From Hormiphora californensis (taxonomy: Eukaryota > Ctenophora > Tentaculata > Cydippida > Pleurobrachiidae), in contig CM035360.1 in the NCBI GenBank assembly GCA_020137815.1, positions 1,826,077-1,890,076 of the forward strand: 64,000 bases of DNA, in the 5' to 3' direction. Made by a program: the position numbers and the translations under genes. Of this stretch, positions 19,650 to 31,219 are shown one piece after another. Under the pieces are notes generated by a model that saw nothing but the letters and a program-made list of their open reading frames with translations, had not been told where the DNA came from and ran no database searches. Numbering within the stretch: the first letter of the stretch is position 1; each line of letters starts with the position of its first letter.

Positions 19650-20270
19650 ACACTGCTGGCCAGCGTCAAAATCTGGGTGAGTGCTGACACTTTAGGGTTA
19701 GGGCTAAATTAGGGTTAGGGTTGGGGTTTGGGTTGGGGTTAGGCCTTGACATTCCCTACCAGATAAACTTTGGATTAGCCAACGGTTGAGTGATTTGGCG
19801 GTTAGAGCCATTTTAGTGAATCAACTTTTTTGGAAGAACGATCCACGGGCGTCGTTACGATCTGGATGCTAAACCACTCAACCGTTTTGGTTAATTCAAA
19901 GTTTATCTGATCAGAATACCTGAGGATAGGGTGCCCAATAAACTCTATCACTGGGTGCCTAGTCATGGGAAACGTTCCAGAGGAAGACCGCGTAAAACCT
20001 GGTCCTCATGTGTGCTGAATGATTATCGAGACGCTACGGGTCAATCCCAGTCTCTCCGTGCAATTACTAACACTGCAGAGAACACAAATGAGTGGAGACA
20101 GCTCACGTCATTACGAGCGAGGATACTTGGAGCCGGCCACTCGAATGATTGAGGAGACCGTACCAAGTATCAAGTAAGTAAGTTATCTGGTAGGAAATGT
20201 CAAGGCCTAACGCAACCCAAACCCCAGCCCTAACCCCATTTTGTTTATTTTAACGCTGGCCACGAAAGTC
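19650..20270. mobile_element. Foldback element with TTAGGG-like arms, carrying a LINE 3' scrap
   Basis: The left arm (about 19658-19790: ccagcgtcaaaatctgggtg, degenerate gggttagggt, then ccttgacattccctaccaga) and the right arm (about 20178-20268, inverse complement with taaccccaacccaaa-type runs and acgctggcc) are inverted copies. Between them lies 19921-20152, a plus-strand frame with KRSRGRPRKTW and NEWRQLTSLRA, the typical C-terminal end of a LINE endonuclease/RT polyprotein. Confidence 0.6.
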
Positions 20271-20603
20271 GAAACACCCAGATAATAAACTACACAACCC
20301 ACTAGGGACCTCAGAAACACCCAGGTCCCAGATCGTAAACGGCGCCCGCCTGCGCCCCAGTGTCAAAGTTCGGGTATCCGGGGATCCTGGCTGCTAGTCA
20401 ATTTTAGCGCCAAAATATCTAGTCAATTTTCTAAAATGGGAAAATTATAGTGAGAAATTGAGAAAATGGTATATTTACTGTTGTAGCACATTTAAAAAAA
20501 CAAGGTAAATAGGGATGACAAACTTCAAATCACCATAGATATGTATTTTCTCTAATTTACAGAACATTGTTTTGCTCTGATTTTCACCTCCATTCTTACA
20601 TTT

Positions 20604-20675
20604 TCCATCAGTGGTGTAGTGGTTACACCATGGACTCTCACCCCGATGATCAGGGTTCGAATCCGGATGGGGTGA
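20604..20675 (+). pseudogene. tRNA-Glu-like sequence
   Basis: A box gtggtgtagtggtta with a pairing D-stem, loop ctctcac (anticodon CTC, Glu) and B box ggttcgaatcc. The acceptor tccatc pairs with gatggg, but the T-stem is short of three bases, so this is probably a pseudogene. Confidence 0.45.
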
Positions 20676-20969
20676 TTTGGCTTACTTTTTACTTTCATGA
20701 TTTTTTCTCTCTTTATTCATACCAGTGTGTTGTAACATGCCACTGATAGTGATAACATCACAATATCATAGAAGAACGCTTGTCAGTACATATGTGTGAG
20801 ATCTCGCTCATCGATGTCAGGATCTCTAGTCGGTAGAGAGGGAGCCTAGGAGGTATCCTGTGATAGTCACGGATCCCGCAGCGCACGATAAACTAATTGC
20901 TGAAAAGTCATGCTTTGTAGACTAGAGATCCAAACATTATATACAGCGCTGAATAGTGAAAAGAGCACA

Positions 20970-21040
20970 AGGTTGGTGGTCTAGTGGTATGATTCTCGCC
21001 TGTCAAGCGGGAGACCTGGGATCGATCCTCGGGTTTGACA
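20970..21040 (+). tRNA. tRNA-like sequence with anticodon GTC (Asp)
   Basis: ggttggtggtctagtggtat, anticodon stem ctcgc/gcggg around ctgtcaa (GTC), and T-arm ctggg/ctcgg around atcgatc. Anticodon and T stems pair fully, but the acceptor ends (aggttgg / gtttgac) do not, so function is doubtful. The body resembles tRNA-Gly. Confidence 0.45.
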
Positions 21041-21389
21041 AAAATCCAAAGCGTTTTTTTAATTTTTTTTAAATGTTTTGTTTTTTATATAATAATCTAG
21101 TTTTAAATTAATCAATGCGTTGAAACTTAATTATTAAAATAGAAAAATTTGTTTCCATCCTAGTCAAATTTTTGAAAAAAATTCAGGATCCTAGTCGGAT
21201 TGAGATACTTTGACACTGGGGCCTGCGCGCTACCAAAAAAAGGGGCGCCGTTACGATCTGGGTGTTTGGAGGCCTGTTTACAGGTGCGCGCTGCCAAAAA
21301 AGTTGATTCACTAAAATGGCTCTAACCGCCAAACCACTCAACCGTTTTGGCTGATTCAAAGTTTATCTGGTAGGGAATACAAATACAAA

Positions 21390-21868
21390 TACAAATATAC
21401 ATTTATTGTCCGCTTTTCATTGTCCATATTTTAAAGAACAACACGAGTTCTGTTAGGTCTTGACTACTAGCATCACTTGGTGCGGACTTCATCTCACTAA
21501 CTCTCGTTTCAAAAGCGGTTAGTTTTATACCAAGGATTTCCAGATATTTTTCAAGAAGATATTTTCTGAAGGTAAGTTTTGTTAGTTAAACCATATTTAA
21601 ATCGGATGATGAAATATACTGTCTCTGCTTACTGCAGATTAATAGAATATGCTCTTGGATCTAGAGATCCAGAAATGAATATTTTAGCTCCAGGGCTTTA
21701 GCCCTTAAACAATCGATACTGTCTTATACAACCTGGGTGAGGATCCTTCTGCTTCACCTGTAGGAGAACCAAGGAGCGGGAGAGAATTAAACTCACTTGT
21801 GTCCATACGATACACGGCATGCCTCACGGTAGCTCACGCCTCACATCGCTAGATCTCAACTTACTGGC
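21390..21868. other. Intergenic, no gene seen
   Basis: Starts with a short acaaat tandem run (21379-21397). No exon, RNA gene or repeat recognised beyond that. Confidence 0.4.
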
Positions 21869-22185
21869 TTTACTTCTATTAGTAAAGCCCAACACACTTC
21901 ACTGCACCACACCATACCGACTGTACTTCTGTAAGTAAAGTCCAACACACTCCACTGCACTACACCATACTGGCTGTACTTCTGTAAGTAGAGCCCAACA
22001 TACTCCACTGCACCACACCATACCGACTGTACTTCTATAAGTAAAGCCCAACACACTCCACTGCACCATACCATACCGACTGTACTTCTATAAGTAAAGC
22101 CCAACACACTCCACTGCACCACACCATACCGACTGTACTTCTGTAAGTAAAGCCCAACACACACTTCTACACCACACCTCACTGT
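21869..22185. repeat. Minisatellite, unit about 57 bp
   Basis: About five to six tandem copies of a unit containing cccaacacactccactgcac and ccataccgactgtacttct. The long minus-strand frame through it is only a product of the repeat. Confidence 0.85.
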
Positions 22186-22239
22186 AACCATTTCACACCC
22201 ACTTCCCCAATTTTGGTGTCCATTTATAAATTTATATTT

Positions 22240-22265
22240 CCCCCTTTTTTCCCCTTTTTTTTTAA

Positions 22266-22299
<34 letters not shown>

Positions 22300-22372
22300 C
22301 TTTGGATCTTTTCTGCTTTACTTTTTTTTTTTTTTTTTTTTTTTTCTTTTTTTTTTTCTTCTTTTTTTTACT
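22240..22372. repeat. Poly-T tract: poly(A) tail of the minus-strand LINE
   Basis: Two long T runs split by ctttggatcttttctgcttt. Position and polarity fit the 3' tail of the adjacent minus-strand LINE. Confidence 0.6.
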
Positions 22373-24594
22373 TTCAAAAAATGGAATAAATATTAAATAT
22401 CAATTAGTAAGAAAGACCAGTTTAGAAAGCGTGAGTAAAATGAGTACTGGTCGTTCTAACTTCACGGTATCACACTCTATGTCAGGATCCTCAACTCTCT
22501 CAACTCTCTATCACATTTCTCGTAATATAAATTGTCTTCACACATTGTTTTTAACACTCGTATGCCTTCCGGAAGAAGTGGGTTTTCAAGTTTGATTTGA
22601 ATGATGTGATGGATGAGTTTTCCCGAAGAGAAGAAGGTAAGGTATTCCATATTACCGGAGCAGCGACACTAAACGCACCTTTACTCGAACAATATCTGGT
22701 ATAGTTCTTGTCAAGTAAGGTTTTGTCAGCATCACTTCGTAGACTTTTTGTTTTCGGTTTTCGGAGTTGAATCAGCCTTGAGAGGTAAGGTGGAGCTATA
22801 CCATTTAGTGATTTGTATGTGAGTAGACACAGCTTGTATTGCACTCTTTCTCGAACTGGTAGGAAATGAAGCTGCTTGCGAAGGTTTGTGGTGCCTTGGT
22901 AGAAGCGTTGTCCAAAGACGAAGCGGGCCGCAGAGTTTTGAATCTTCTGTAGACGATCTATGTCTTTAGCAGAAGAACCAGCAAGGAGGCTGTTACAGTA
23001 ATCCAGTCTGCTGTGGATTAAACTGTTTACAAGTTTGATTTTCAGGTTTACTCCCAACATTCTGTGGATTTTCCAGAGATTCATAAGGGCGAGTTGGCAT
23101 GTCCTTACCGTCCTGGATACGTGACCAGAGAGGGAGAGCTCTGAGTCCAAAAATACACCAAGGTTTCGTACAAGTGTGAGTGGCTTTGTGGGCTCCTGGT
23201 TGCTCATCGTTTGAAGAGTTGCAGGATTCGTTGTTTTATCATGTTTGTTGTTTAACACGATGATTTCAGTTTTGCTGGGGTTGAGTCTTAGGAAGTTCTC
23301 GGACATCCATGCTTTGATGTGGTTCAAGCAACCCTGCAATTTCGTCTCGAGGTCCAGGAGAGAATCATTGCTGAACGAAACATACAGTTGAGTATCGTCA
23401 GCATATAGTTCCACCATCAGTCCATAGTGCCTAGCAATACTTTCCAACTCCTTTGTATACAAAATGAACAACAGTGGTCCAAGTATAGAGCCCTGTGGCA
23501 CTCCGATGTTAATGGCCAAGGGCGAAGATGTGGATGTCTCAATTTTCACAGAGGCTTTCCTATCTTTGAGGTAGGAGGCAAACCATTCAAGGGCAGTACC
23601 TTCAACACCATAATTCCTCTTCAGTTTCCCGAGGAGTATTTCATGGTTGATGGTGTCGAAGGCAGCACTGAGGTCTAGTAATACAAGTACTGCCTTCGAC
23701 TTGGTGTCTGTTATAAGGAGGAGATCATTAACCACTTTCACAAGTGTTGTCTCCGTGCTGTGGTTTTTCCGGTAAGCAGATTGTACTCCAGGAAATAGCT
23801 CGTTTGTCTCGAGATGCTCGGTAAGCTGTAAAGAGGCACATTTTTCAATGATTTTGGATATAAACGCCAAGTTGGACACCGGCCTGTAGTTGTTGAGTTC
23901 TTCAGGGCTTCCTTTTTTCTTGAACGAGGGCCTAATGAGTGATTGCTTGAGCTGTTCAGGGACCAGACCTTCCTGTAAGCTTCTGTTTACAATATCAGAG
24001 ATGAGAGGAAGTAGTTTTGGAAGAACAGTTACAAGTTTCCCGGTGGGGATTGGGTCGAGATCACAGTGCTTTCTCTCCATAGAAAGAATGATAGAACTGA
24101 GTTCCTCATCCGAGACTTTTCGAAAAGCTGAAAATGGGGTGGCAGTGAAGCCAGTTGTTTTTGGAAGTTCTGGTAGGGTTTCAGATTGTTCGTTTTCGAC
24201 TTTGATTGCTTCGTAGATATCCTCGATTTTCGATTTGAAAAAGGACCCAAAGCTGTCTGCTGTTTCTCCACTCGGTAGCTCTAGTGGGATTTTATCTTTG
24301 CCCAGCAGCTTGTTTATCACTCCACTGACCACGGCTGGATCATCTGCAACGGTTTCAAGCTTTCCACGATAGAAATTTACTCTGGTTTTCATTAGGAATC
24401 GAGATGTTTCCTTCATAGATTTATTTAGAGCTGTTCTCGCTTGTTTGTGTTCTTCCTTTTTGGTGGAGTCTTTCAAGGTTGTTTTTAGAGCTCTTTCGAA
24501 TGTCCTGCGGGAGGTTTTAGCATCCTGACACTCTTTGTCCAGCCATGGCGGGTCGTCTGTCTCTTTAACGACCTTTTCTTCAAGCGGAGAATGT
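22373..24594 (-). mobile_element. 5'-truncated CR1/L2-type non-LTR retrotransposon with intact RT frame
   Basis: The frame is open from 24594 to 22551, giving a protein of about 680 residues. It starts in the linker after the missing endonuclease (DDPPWLDKECQDAK). RT motifs appear in order: YRPVSNL, VLLDLSAAFDTINHEILL, GVPQGSILGPLLFILY, the catalytic ELYADDTQLYVSF, then LGVFLDSELS and HSRLDYCNSLL. This pattern is characteristic of the CR1/L2/Jockey group. No stops or frameshifts, so a young insertion. The 5' end is lost where a foldback element begins at about 24590. No gag-like ORF1 and no endonuclease are present. Confidence 0.9.
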
Positions 24595-25158
24595 CAAGGC
24601 CTAACCCCAACCCAAACCCCAACCCTAACCCTAACCCTACTTTAGCCCTAACCCTAAAAAACCGTTTGTCAGCACTCCCAAAACACCCAGATTTTTGGCA
24701 TACGTTGCAGGCCCCTTATAATATTGCGGGGGTGCGCGCATGAGGGGGCTGCAGCGCATTCCAACCCAGATTTTAACGCTGGCCCAAAAAAAGTGAAAGG
24801 CGCACTTCAGCTTCACTGAAAGTTTTGTGCGCGGCGCGTTTTGTGCAGTACCGTTTTGTCTGGTACTTTTTCGCGCGTTACATTTAAACAAACGCAAACC
24901 GCGACGTAAAAAATAAAGAATTTTAAAAATAATAAGTAAAGAATTTTAACTCGAAAAAAAACTTGATCCTATTTTGAAAAGCGCTGCCTTATCCCGCGCT
25001 GCGGGGGCCAGCAACGTTTGCCAAGATCCTATTTTTTTCGGCCAGCGCCCAGCGTTAAAATCTGGGTGTCTGGAGTGTCAGCACTCACAGTTTTTTAGAG
25101 TTAGGGCTAAAGTAAGGTTAGGGTTAGGGCTGGGGCTGGGGTTAGGGCTTGACATTTC
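24590..25158. mobile_element. Foldback element with degenerate TAACCC/TTAGGG arms
   Basis: The left arm (aatgtcaaggcctaacccca, repeated aaccctaaccct, cagcactcccaaaacacccag) is inverse complementary to the right arm (ttaaaatctgggtgtctgga, ggttagggttagggct, agggcttgacattt), each about 110 bp. No open frame. Same family as 19650-20270 and the sequence around 31640-32220. Confidence 0.7.
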
Positions 25159-25442
25159 CTATCAGATAAACTTTGGATTAGCCAAAACGGTTGAGTTAGC
25201 CGTTAGACACTGTGTCTACAGCAGAGATGTCAGGCGGCAGGCCCATCGGCAGGAACTTCAGACAGCAGGGGATAATACTGGATCACAACAAGTCGAGTTG
25301 TTCCAGTTCAAAGCAAAGGTAGAAATAGAAAATAGAAAACAGAAATTGAAGCCGAAATATGCGACTGTGGCCTTCTTTGTCCAAGTAAGAAGAGACCCAA
25401 AAATATATAGATCATACATATGACCACCGAGCAAGCATCGTA

Positions 25443-25703
25443 AAGTGCGATTTTTAATAATGCGAACCGGGGGCGCGCATTAATAATAACATAATTCCAT
25501 TTGCGCGTGCTAAATCCGGTTCCTGATAAGATAAACTTTTTTCATTGGTCGCATTAGAAAGATACAGTTTTTTTCTTTTCAACGCAACCAGGATCAAGTC
25601 TTTATCTTATCAGGAGCCAGAGATATGATCAAAACAACCGACAAAAAACTTTCCCACGGTGCGTGGGAATTTTTTGCGGTTCGCTTTATTAAAAATCGGA
25701 CTT
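25443..25703. mobile_element. 261-bp MITE with TA target duplication (unit 1 only)
   Basis: Ends aagtgcgatttttaataatg and an inverse complement differing at two positions over 26 bp, bounded by TA on both sides. Unit 2 has the uninterrupted site catcgtacacac near 32490, which proves the insertion. Confidence 0.85.
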
Positions 25704-25812
25704 TACACACATCGCGAAACCCAGAGATTTGCAAGCATGCACGTAACCGGCCCCCGATGGGGCGGTCATGTGTACGGTCAAGACCCACTAACACACGCCC
25801 TCAAACAGAAGT

Positions 25813-27160
25813 TCATGGTTGTGTATTGCACGCTTGATCTGATGCCCATGAATCTCTAAGAAGTTTACAGTTCTTGAGGAATCGGTTAAGATAGCTGCAG
25901 TGGTGTTCGGAAAATACTGTGAAAAAGTCCTTTTCTGCGATGGCGAATCTTAGTGACTCAGGGAGTGTATCTCGGATATGGGAGTATGCTGGACATGTGG
26001 TGATGACGTGTTCCTCGTTCTCACGTTTTGATTCAGGGAACGGGAGGTTGTCAAGAAGCCGTCGGTTCGAGTCATCACAGCAAAATCTACAGTGTTTAGG
26101 CTGGTTAGATTGTGAGACGTGAGTATCTCGAGGTCTCGATTCTGAGATCGTGGGCACTGACTCTGATTTTGCTAACCTCCTTTCTGTCGGCTCTTTTTAT
26201 GTTCAAATAATCCTCGAGGCCGTAACTTGATTGAACCGAGTTGTAGAAGTGCATTTTAGACTGGTTCTGGCGAAGTGATTCCCAGTGGGTAACCATCTGA
26301 TGTTCCATGGTTTGCCTTGCAGGGCCGTTATCACTATGAAGTTTATTCCAGAAGGTGCAGTACCAGTCCAGTTCCAGAGTTTTCTGCTCCTTTGCTGCTA
26401 GACCTAGAAGTGAGTCTTCATCGACACACTTGGACATGACCCTGGCAAAGTAATGGAGGCATTGGTTCAGTACGGTGATCGAAATTCAGAAATTGGTGCT
26501 CTACCAGTCTCCCCGTAACAAGCGGTGTTGGTGCTCTTTTTGTGGACCCCAAGTGCCCATTTGATGAATTTGAGTTGAACTTTTTCGAAGGGGTCCGCGG
26601 TTATCCGCTTCATGTACGTTTGACAGTTAGTAGGCGTAGAGTGGAGCAACTTTGCAGATTCGGAATACGGGAGCCAGATTGGGCTGCTGTATGTGATGAT
26701 GGGGGTTATTAGAGCGTCAAAAAGCTTGAACGCTGCCCAAGCCGAGAGGGCGTCTCCATTCACTGTTTTCCTCAGAAGAAAGACTGCTTTACTCCCTTTG
26801 GTGGAGAGGTTAGTAATTGCTGCCTTCATACTTCGCTGGCAGAGAATACAATTCCCAGATAAGTGTACTCTTTTACCGAATCAAGTGTTTACCGAGAAGC
26901 TGGAATCCATGGCTGTCCTTCAGAACTCTGCCGTAAGGATTGAAGACTAGGATTTTGGTCTTTTCTATGTTTATCTCTAACTCCCAGGTGGAAGAGTAAT
27001 TTCCCAAGATAGAGAGGAGGCTATCCATTGAACTTTTATCGAGTGATAGCAGCACTATGTCGTCAGCCCATGAGGTGGTTGACGTCGACGCCCCCTAGTA
27101 CTGGAAATAGTCCTTTCACGTTGTTTATATATTAGGAGTTTGGGTATCCAAATCAATTAG
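25813..27160 (-). pseudogene. LINE 3' fragment (RT C-terminus), frameshifted, unit 1
   Basis: Same sequence as 32606-33892 but broken by several small indels into frames 26873-27055, 26467-26829, 26105-26437 and 25813-26157. It encodes the end of the RT palm (ADDIVLLSLDKSSMD) and the thumb (KTKILVFNPYGRVLK). A C-terminal Cys patch reads HCRFCCDD, later EEHVITTCPAY. The element is 5'-truncated at its RT core. Confidence 0.85.
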
Positions 27161-27762
27161 CGGGTTTGGTTTGGTTAGGGTTGCTTATCTGGGACAGTAA
27201 ACAGTCACACAGCCAAGTCTCGCCGACCAGCCAAGAAAGCATAGTGCCGAATCGATGCGGATCATCCTTTTGCTACCAGATTGTCTTCTGTCTAATGGTC
27301 CCAGCCACATCATATACAGTTGCATGGCAGGTAGTATGTGAGATCTGACCCTTAGTGTAATGATCTGATCCTGGGTGGGTTGATCTGTGATCCAATCTAA
27401 TGACGGATATTTTTGGCCCAATCAACATTTTACGCATCATGATATAGTAAACATGTTAACTTTATTTTTAAGTTGAGAAGAGGGGTCAGCCGTACCACTA
27501 GAACACTGAAAATTTAGAATTTACTCTTCCACACTTTTCTGCCACTTTTATGTTCTTCACTTCTTCATCCCTTGATCTTTTGGTCCTCTGAATGACGTTA
27601 CTAACACCTCGTCGCTCAAGCACCTTTGAACTACTAGTCTGCTAAGGTGTTGAATTCAAGTCTTGAATCTTGAATCTTGAATCTAGCTAACCTCTCGTGA
27701 CACTTTCTCAAGCCAATGTTCTACCACAAACTTCGCTTTGTCTTTGTAGCAGCTAAAATGAG
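27161..27762 (+). promoter_or_regulatory. 5' flank of LDLa-GPCR copy 1
   Basis: Conserved in all three units. Just before the ORF, ctttgtctttgtagcag resembles a splice acceptor, so a 5'-UTR intron or trans-splice site is possible. ATG AGA TGA at 27758-27766 is a two-codon upstream ORF whose stop overlaps the main ATG at 27763. Confidence 0.45.
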
Positions 27763-30700
27763 ATGACTCTCTTTGTTTTCGTGTGTTACGTAGTTGTCGT
27801 CGCTAGAGGACTTTTCGATGATAACGATGGTGGGTGTCCGGTAGCAGTCGACAATGGGTTTTTGGTTAGGTCATGCCAAGACCAAGAAGTTTCATCCTGG
27901 CATGGCTTTCTTATGAAATGCCTTAACTCTTCCACCATGTACTACAAAAAGTTTACACTTGACATTTCCGACAGAAAAATAAAACCCTATGTAACGACTT
28001 TGTGCCCTAACGATTCTATCCAGTATCAGGCTTGCGGGAGTGGCAGTTTCGTGCCCTTGTACGATCCCGCTATAAACCTCTTCCAAACATCCCCCGTGTG
28101 TGGGAAGTTGTGTTACGAACATGACATGGATATGTACGGGTTTCACATGTCATCTCAAACATGTCCCGGGGCTCATAATTATAGTCATGGTCGAGTTAGG
28201 AAAACCATCTCCACCGTTGAGGGCGACATTATTACGATCTTGATTAAAGAAGGAGGCATATGTGACGGTCGTTGTGATGAAGTGGAGCTGGAAGAAAACA
28301 TAGCGGCACCTACGTTGACATGTGTCGATGAAAAATCTTGCGATGGATATAATTATGGGGCTGTCATGGCTAAGCAAGAATATTTTTATGTCTTTACTCC
28401 CTTCAACGATTTACTCGAACTGATAGGTTCTATGAAAAAATCTAAGAATAACACTTGTGCTGATTTTCCGCTTCATAACGCATCACGTTGCTTTATTCCC
28501 TTACCACTGCACTCAACTAAATATCTAATTAGTTATGATGGTGTATCTTATTGTCATGACGGTTTAGACCAGACAAACTGTTCGGATCCAGCTAAGATCG
28601 CCGGTTCGTGCCTTATCGGCGGATATCTCTCTACAGTTTCCATTTATATTCTCTGTCAGGAGAAGTCAATGTTGTGTGATGATGATATGCACAAAAAGTG
28701 CCCAACGATTAACCGGTATTGCACCATTCATAAGCATCAGTTATGCAATGGGCAAGATGATTGTGCTATGGGTGCAGATGAGCGGAAGGCGACGTGTCTT
28801 AAGCTCACCCAACGATCGTGTGTTCGTAGTTTTAGCCAAAATCAGGGTATTCTTAGGATTCCAGTGGACTGGGTCCAGGATGGAGATGTAGACTGTCTTG
28901 ACGGGATAGATGAAAAGGCTAACTGGCAAACGTGCGGCAAAGGCATCAGGAGGACAATTAAATGGTCAACTAAGAAATGTACCAATGTCTTCCTCTGCAA
29001 ACATAACATGGAAAAATTTTTAGAGGCCACCCTTTTATGTTCCTTTCCCTCAAACTGTGACGAAGAAGTGTGCCGCATGGCTAAAAGCAGGCCACAAATA
29101 TCAAAACAGATGCTTAGCACCAGCCTAACAGAAGGAATAAAACTCAAGAGTTCAGTTTGCACAAAAGGCATTCAATCTATCCTTCTTCTCACAGACCAAA
29201 TTTGTCGATCTAAAACGTTCCATCATCCCTTCCATCTGTTCTTCGGTAAAAACTTTACAACCAAATTAGTTTTTCTGACTACAAAACGCGATTGTAGGTA
29301 CTTGTACGGTGAAGCATATGTGTTTTACAGCTGTTCAGGACTTTGCTACAACACACCGTGTCCCTTGAAAAGACCCATCCTTCATAACACTTGTAGCAAC
29401 CTCAGAAACACCTTTTATTCTCTCAACTTCGAGCTTGGCTCAATTACCGTTGTACAAAAGTCTCGTGAACGGTTCCACAACAACTTCTTTGTTTGTAAAA
29501 ACACAAAATGCGTCCTGTTTGAGAAGGTGTGCGATCTTGTTGATGACTGTGGGGACAGGTCCGACGAGGAGGAATGTACGAACAACTTCCAGTGTTCTGA
29601 TAAGTCCGGATTCTTAGCTTTGAGTCAGAAGTGTGATGGAAAGATTGACTGCAAGGACTTCTCTGATGAATGTAATGAGAGTTGTAGGAGGAAAGCTGTA
29701 AACAGTAATGCCATTTTGGGAGTTGCCTTTGTCATGGGAATTACAGGGTTCGTTTTTGGAATTGGTGGACTTATTAAGAACACCAAACAGAAGTCGGAAA
29801 AGAGTGGCGAATTCATCAATCAAGCCATGGTCCTGATGATTTCGTTTGGAGATCTACTGACATCTGTTTATCTCCTTACCCTCACTATAATCCACTGGAT
29901 CCACGGTTCCGGGTTCTGTGAGTATCAAATTGAATGGATTAGTGGAGCCCCTTGTACCATCATTGGAGTTTTGAATAGCATTGGATCATCCATTTCTTCA
30001 CTTGTGATGGCCTTAGCCAGCTGCTTCCGACTCCATGGTACAGTAATGGCCCTTCGATACCGCCGTTCAAAGAAGGTTACTCTGAAGCTGAAGATAAATT
30101 TAGGTGCATTACTCGCAGTCGTCACATCGATATCTTTAGCAGTATCTACTTTTCCATTGTTCGACACTTTCAATGAATGGTTTGTCAATGGACTAGTCTT
30201 TGAAAGAGGCTTTACACTATTTCTTGGAGTGATGGATAAAAGTCAACTGCTGAAGATTGTTCGGGGTTACCATGGAAGCCACGAAACCAGACGAAGTCAG
30301 TCCGACAACACTGTGTCTTGGAACACATATCAAGAAATGATTTCTGAGATGTTTTCCAAGGATTATGATCCGGTAAGGGGCAAAAGGCTGTCTTTCTACG
30401 GTAACGACCCAGCGTGTATGTTTAAGGCATTTGTCCTGTCGGATGACCCACAAGTTCTTTTCGTATGGGCATACCTCAGCTTCCATTTTCTCTGCTTTTT
30501 ATGTGTAGCGATATGCCATGGGATGATTGCAGTTCTCGTTAAAAGATCACATATCCAAAGTACCAGGACGTCCAGCTCACTCAATTGCAATGTCTCTTTG
30601 ATCTGCCTAACTGATTTTTGCTGCTGGATGCCCTTCCTTATCTGCTGCATCCTCCACACAGCTGAGGTTGTTGATATGTCACCATGGTACCAGATCTTCT

Positions 30701-30954
30701 CCCTTAACATTCTCCCCCTCAACTCTGTACTGAATCCCGTTTTGTACAGTGGTGTAGTAGCAACGATTTGGAACTACTTTAATAGTGACCAAAATGCTGA
30801 TGGCGCTCGTGATGTTGCGCCTGATATCACTCCTAAAGATTTTTCTAAAGATGCTCCTGAAGATGCTCCTGATGTTGCTCCTGAAGATGCTCCTAAAGAT
30901 GCTCCTGATGTTGCTCCTGAAAATGTTTCTGATGTTTCCCCTTATTTACCTTAA
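27763..30954 (+). CDS. LDLa-repeat class A GPCR, copy 1 (1063 aa)
   Basis: Intronless. Residues 1-16 form a signal peptide (LFVFVCYVVVVARG). The ectodomain of about 640 residues is cysteine-rich with LDL-receptor class A motifs: CHDGLDQTNC, CNGQDDCAMGADE, DGDVDCLDGIDE, CDLVDDCGDRSDEEEC and CDGKIDCKDFSDEC. Seven membrane segments start near residue 648 (NAILGVAFVMGITGFVFGIG) and end with NPVLYS, the NPxxY motif. A short acidic DAP-repeat tail follows. The LDLa-plus-7TM layout resembles mollusc GRL101 and relaxin-receptor-like proteins, but no leucine-rich repeats are seen. Expected at the plasma membrane; ligand unknown. This is the only copy with an intact NPxxY. Confidence 0.85.
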   Translation: MTLFVFVCYVVVVARGLFDDNDGGCPVAVDNGFLVRSCQDQEVSSWHGFLMKCLNSSTMYYKKFTLDISDRKIKPYVTTLCPNDSIQYQACGSGSFVPLYDPAINLFQTSPVCGKLCYEHDMDMYGFHMSSQTCPGAHNYSHGRVRKTISTVEGDIITILIKEGGICDGRCDEVELEENIAAPTLTCVDEKSCDGYNYGAVMAKQEYFYVFTPFNDLLELIGSMKKSKNNTCADFPLHNASRCFIPLPLHSTKYLISYDGVSYCHDGLDQTNCSDPAKIAGSCLIGGYLSTVSIYILCQEKSMLCDDDMHKKCPTINRYCTIHKHQLCNGQDDCAMGADERKATCLKLTQRSCVRSFSQNQGILRIPVDWVQDGDVDCLDGIDEKANWQTCGKGIRRTIKWSTKKCTNVFLCKHNMEKFLEATLLCSFPSNCDEEVCRMAKSRPQISKQMLSTSLTEGIKLKSSVCTKGIQSILLLTDQICRSKTFHHPFHLFFGKNFTTKLVFLTTKRDCRYLYGEAYVFYSCSGLCYNTPCPLKRPILHNTCSNLRNTFYSLNFELGSITVVQKSRERFHNNFFVCKNTKCVLFEKVCDLVDDCGDRSDEEECTNNFQCSDKSGFLALSQKCDGKIDCKDFSDECNESCRRKAVNSNAILGVAFVMGITGFVFGIGGLIKNTKQKSEKSGEFINQAMVLMISFGDLLTSVYLLTLTIIHWIHGSGFCEYQIEWISGAPCTIIGVLNSIGSSISSLVMALASCFRLHGTVMALRYRRSKKVTLKLKINLGALLAVVTSISLAVSTFPLFDTFNEWFVNGLVFERGFTLFLGVMDKSQLLKIVRGYHGSHETRRSQSDNTVSWNTYQEMISEMFSKDYDPVRGKRLSFYGNDPACMFKAFVLSDDPQVLFVWAYLSFHFLCFLCVAICHGMIAVLVKRSHIQSTRTSSSLNCNVSLICLTDFCCWMPFLICCILHTAEVVDMSPWYQIFSLNILPLNSVLNPVLYSGVVATIWNYFNSDQNADGARDVAPDITPKDFSKDAPEDAPDVAPEDAPKDAPDVAPENVSDVSPYLP

Positions 30955-31219
30955 GATGCTCCTGATGTCCCTCTTGAAGATGCTGATATCGCCCCTGGAA
31001 GTTATCAACGGTGATGCATTTCTGCTAAAAGCCCCCAATCATTACCTTACCTACAGTTCCCGAACAGGTTCCGACTCACGAATGAACAGCAAAACAATCA
31101 CGTATAGCCTGAGAATGGTTCAGTGGACACATTAGACTCTAAGCTATGTTCTTTTGATTGGAATGTGCGGAGCAAGGAAGCAGTGCCAAGCGACTTAACT
31201 TTTGATTACATAAATGGTA
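30955..31219. other. 3' flank of LDLa-GPCR copy 1
   Basis: Continues the gctcctgatg-type repeat after the stop, then conserved 3' sequence shared with units 2 and 3. No gene. Confidence 0.5.

Larger units (their letters stand above)
20271..21385. repeat. Repeat-rich intergenic with second foldback arm
   Basis: The right end 21293-21385 (caaccgttttggctgattca..tttatctggtagggaat) is the inverse complement of 19744-19835, so the two may bound a larger composite element of about 1.64 kb. Further fragments (caccgttacgatctggg-like) lie near 20335 and 21245. Two tRNA-like sequences are inside. Confidence 0.5.

Noticed and set aside
21856-22191. 111-aa minus-strand frame with Trp/Cys repeats
   Set aside because: Translation of a 57-bp minisatellite whose unit length is divisible by three; no start context or conservation signal.
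24600-24660. Interstitial or true telomere end
   Set aside because: The TAACCC tract is short, degenerate and part of an inverted arm repeated elsewhere in the window.
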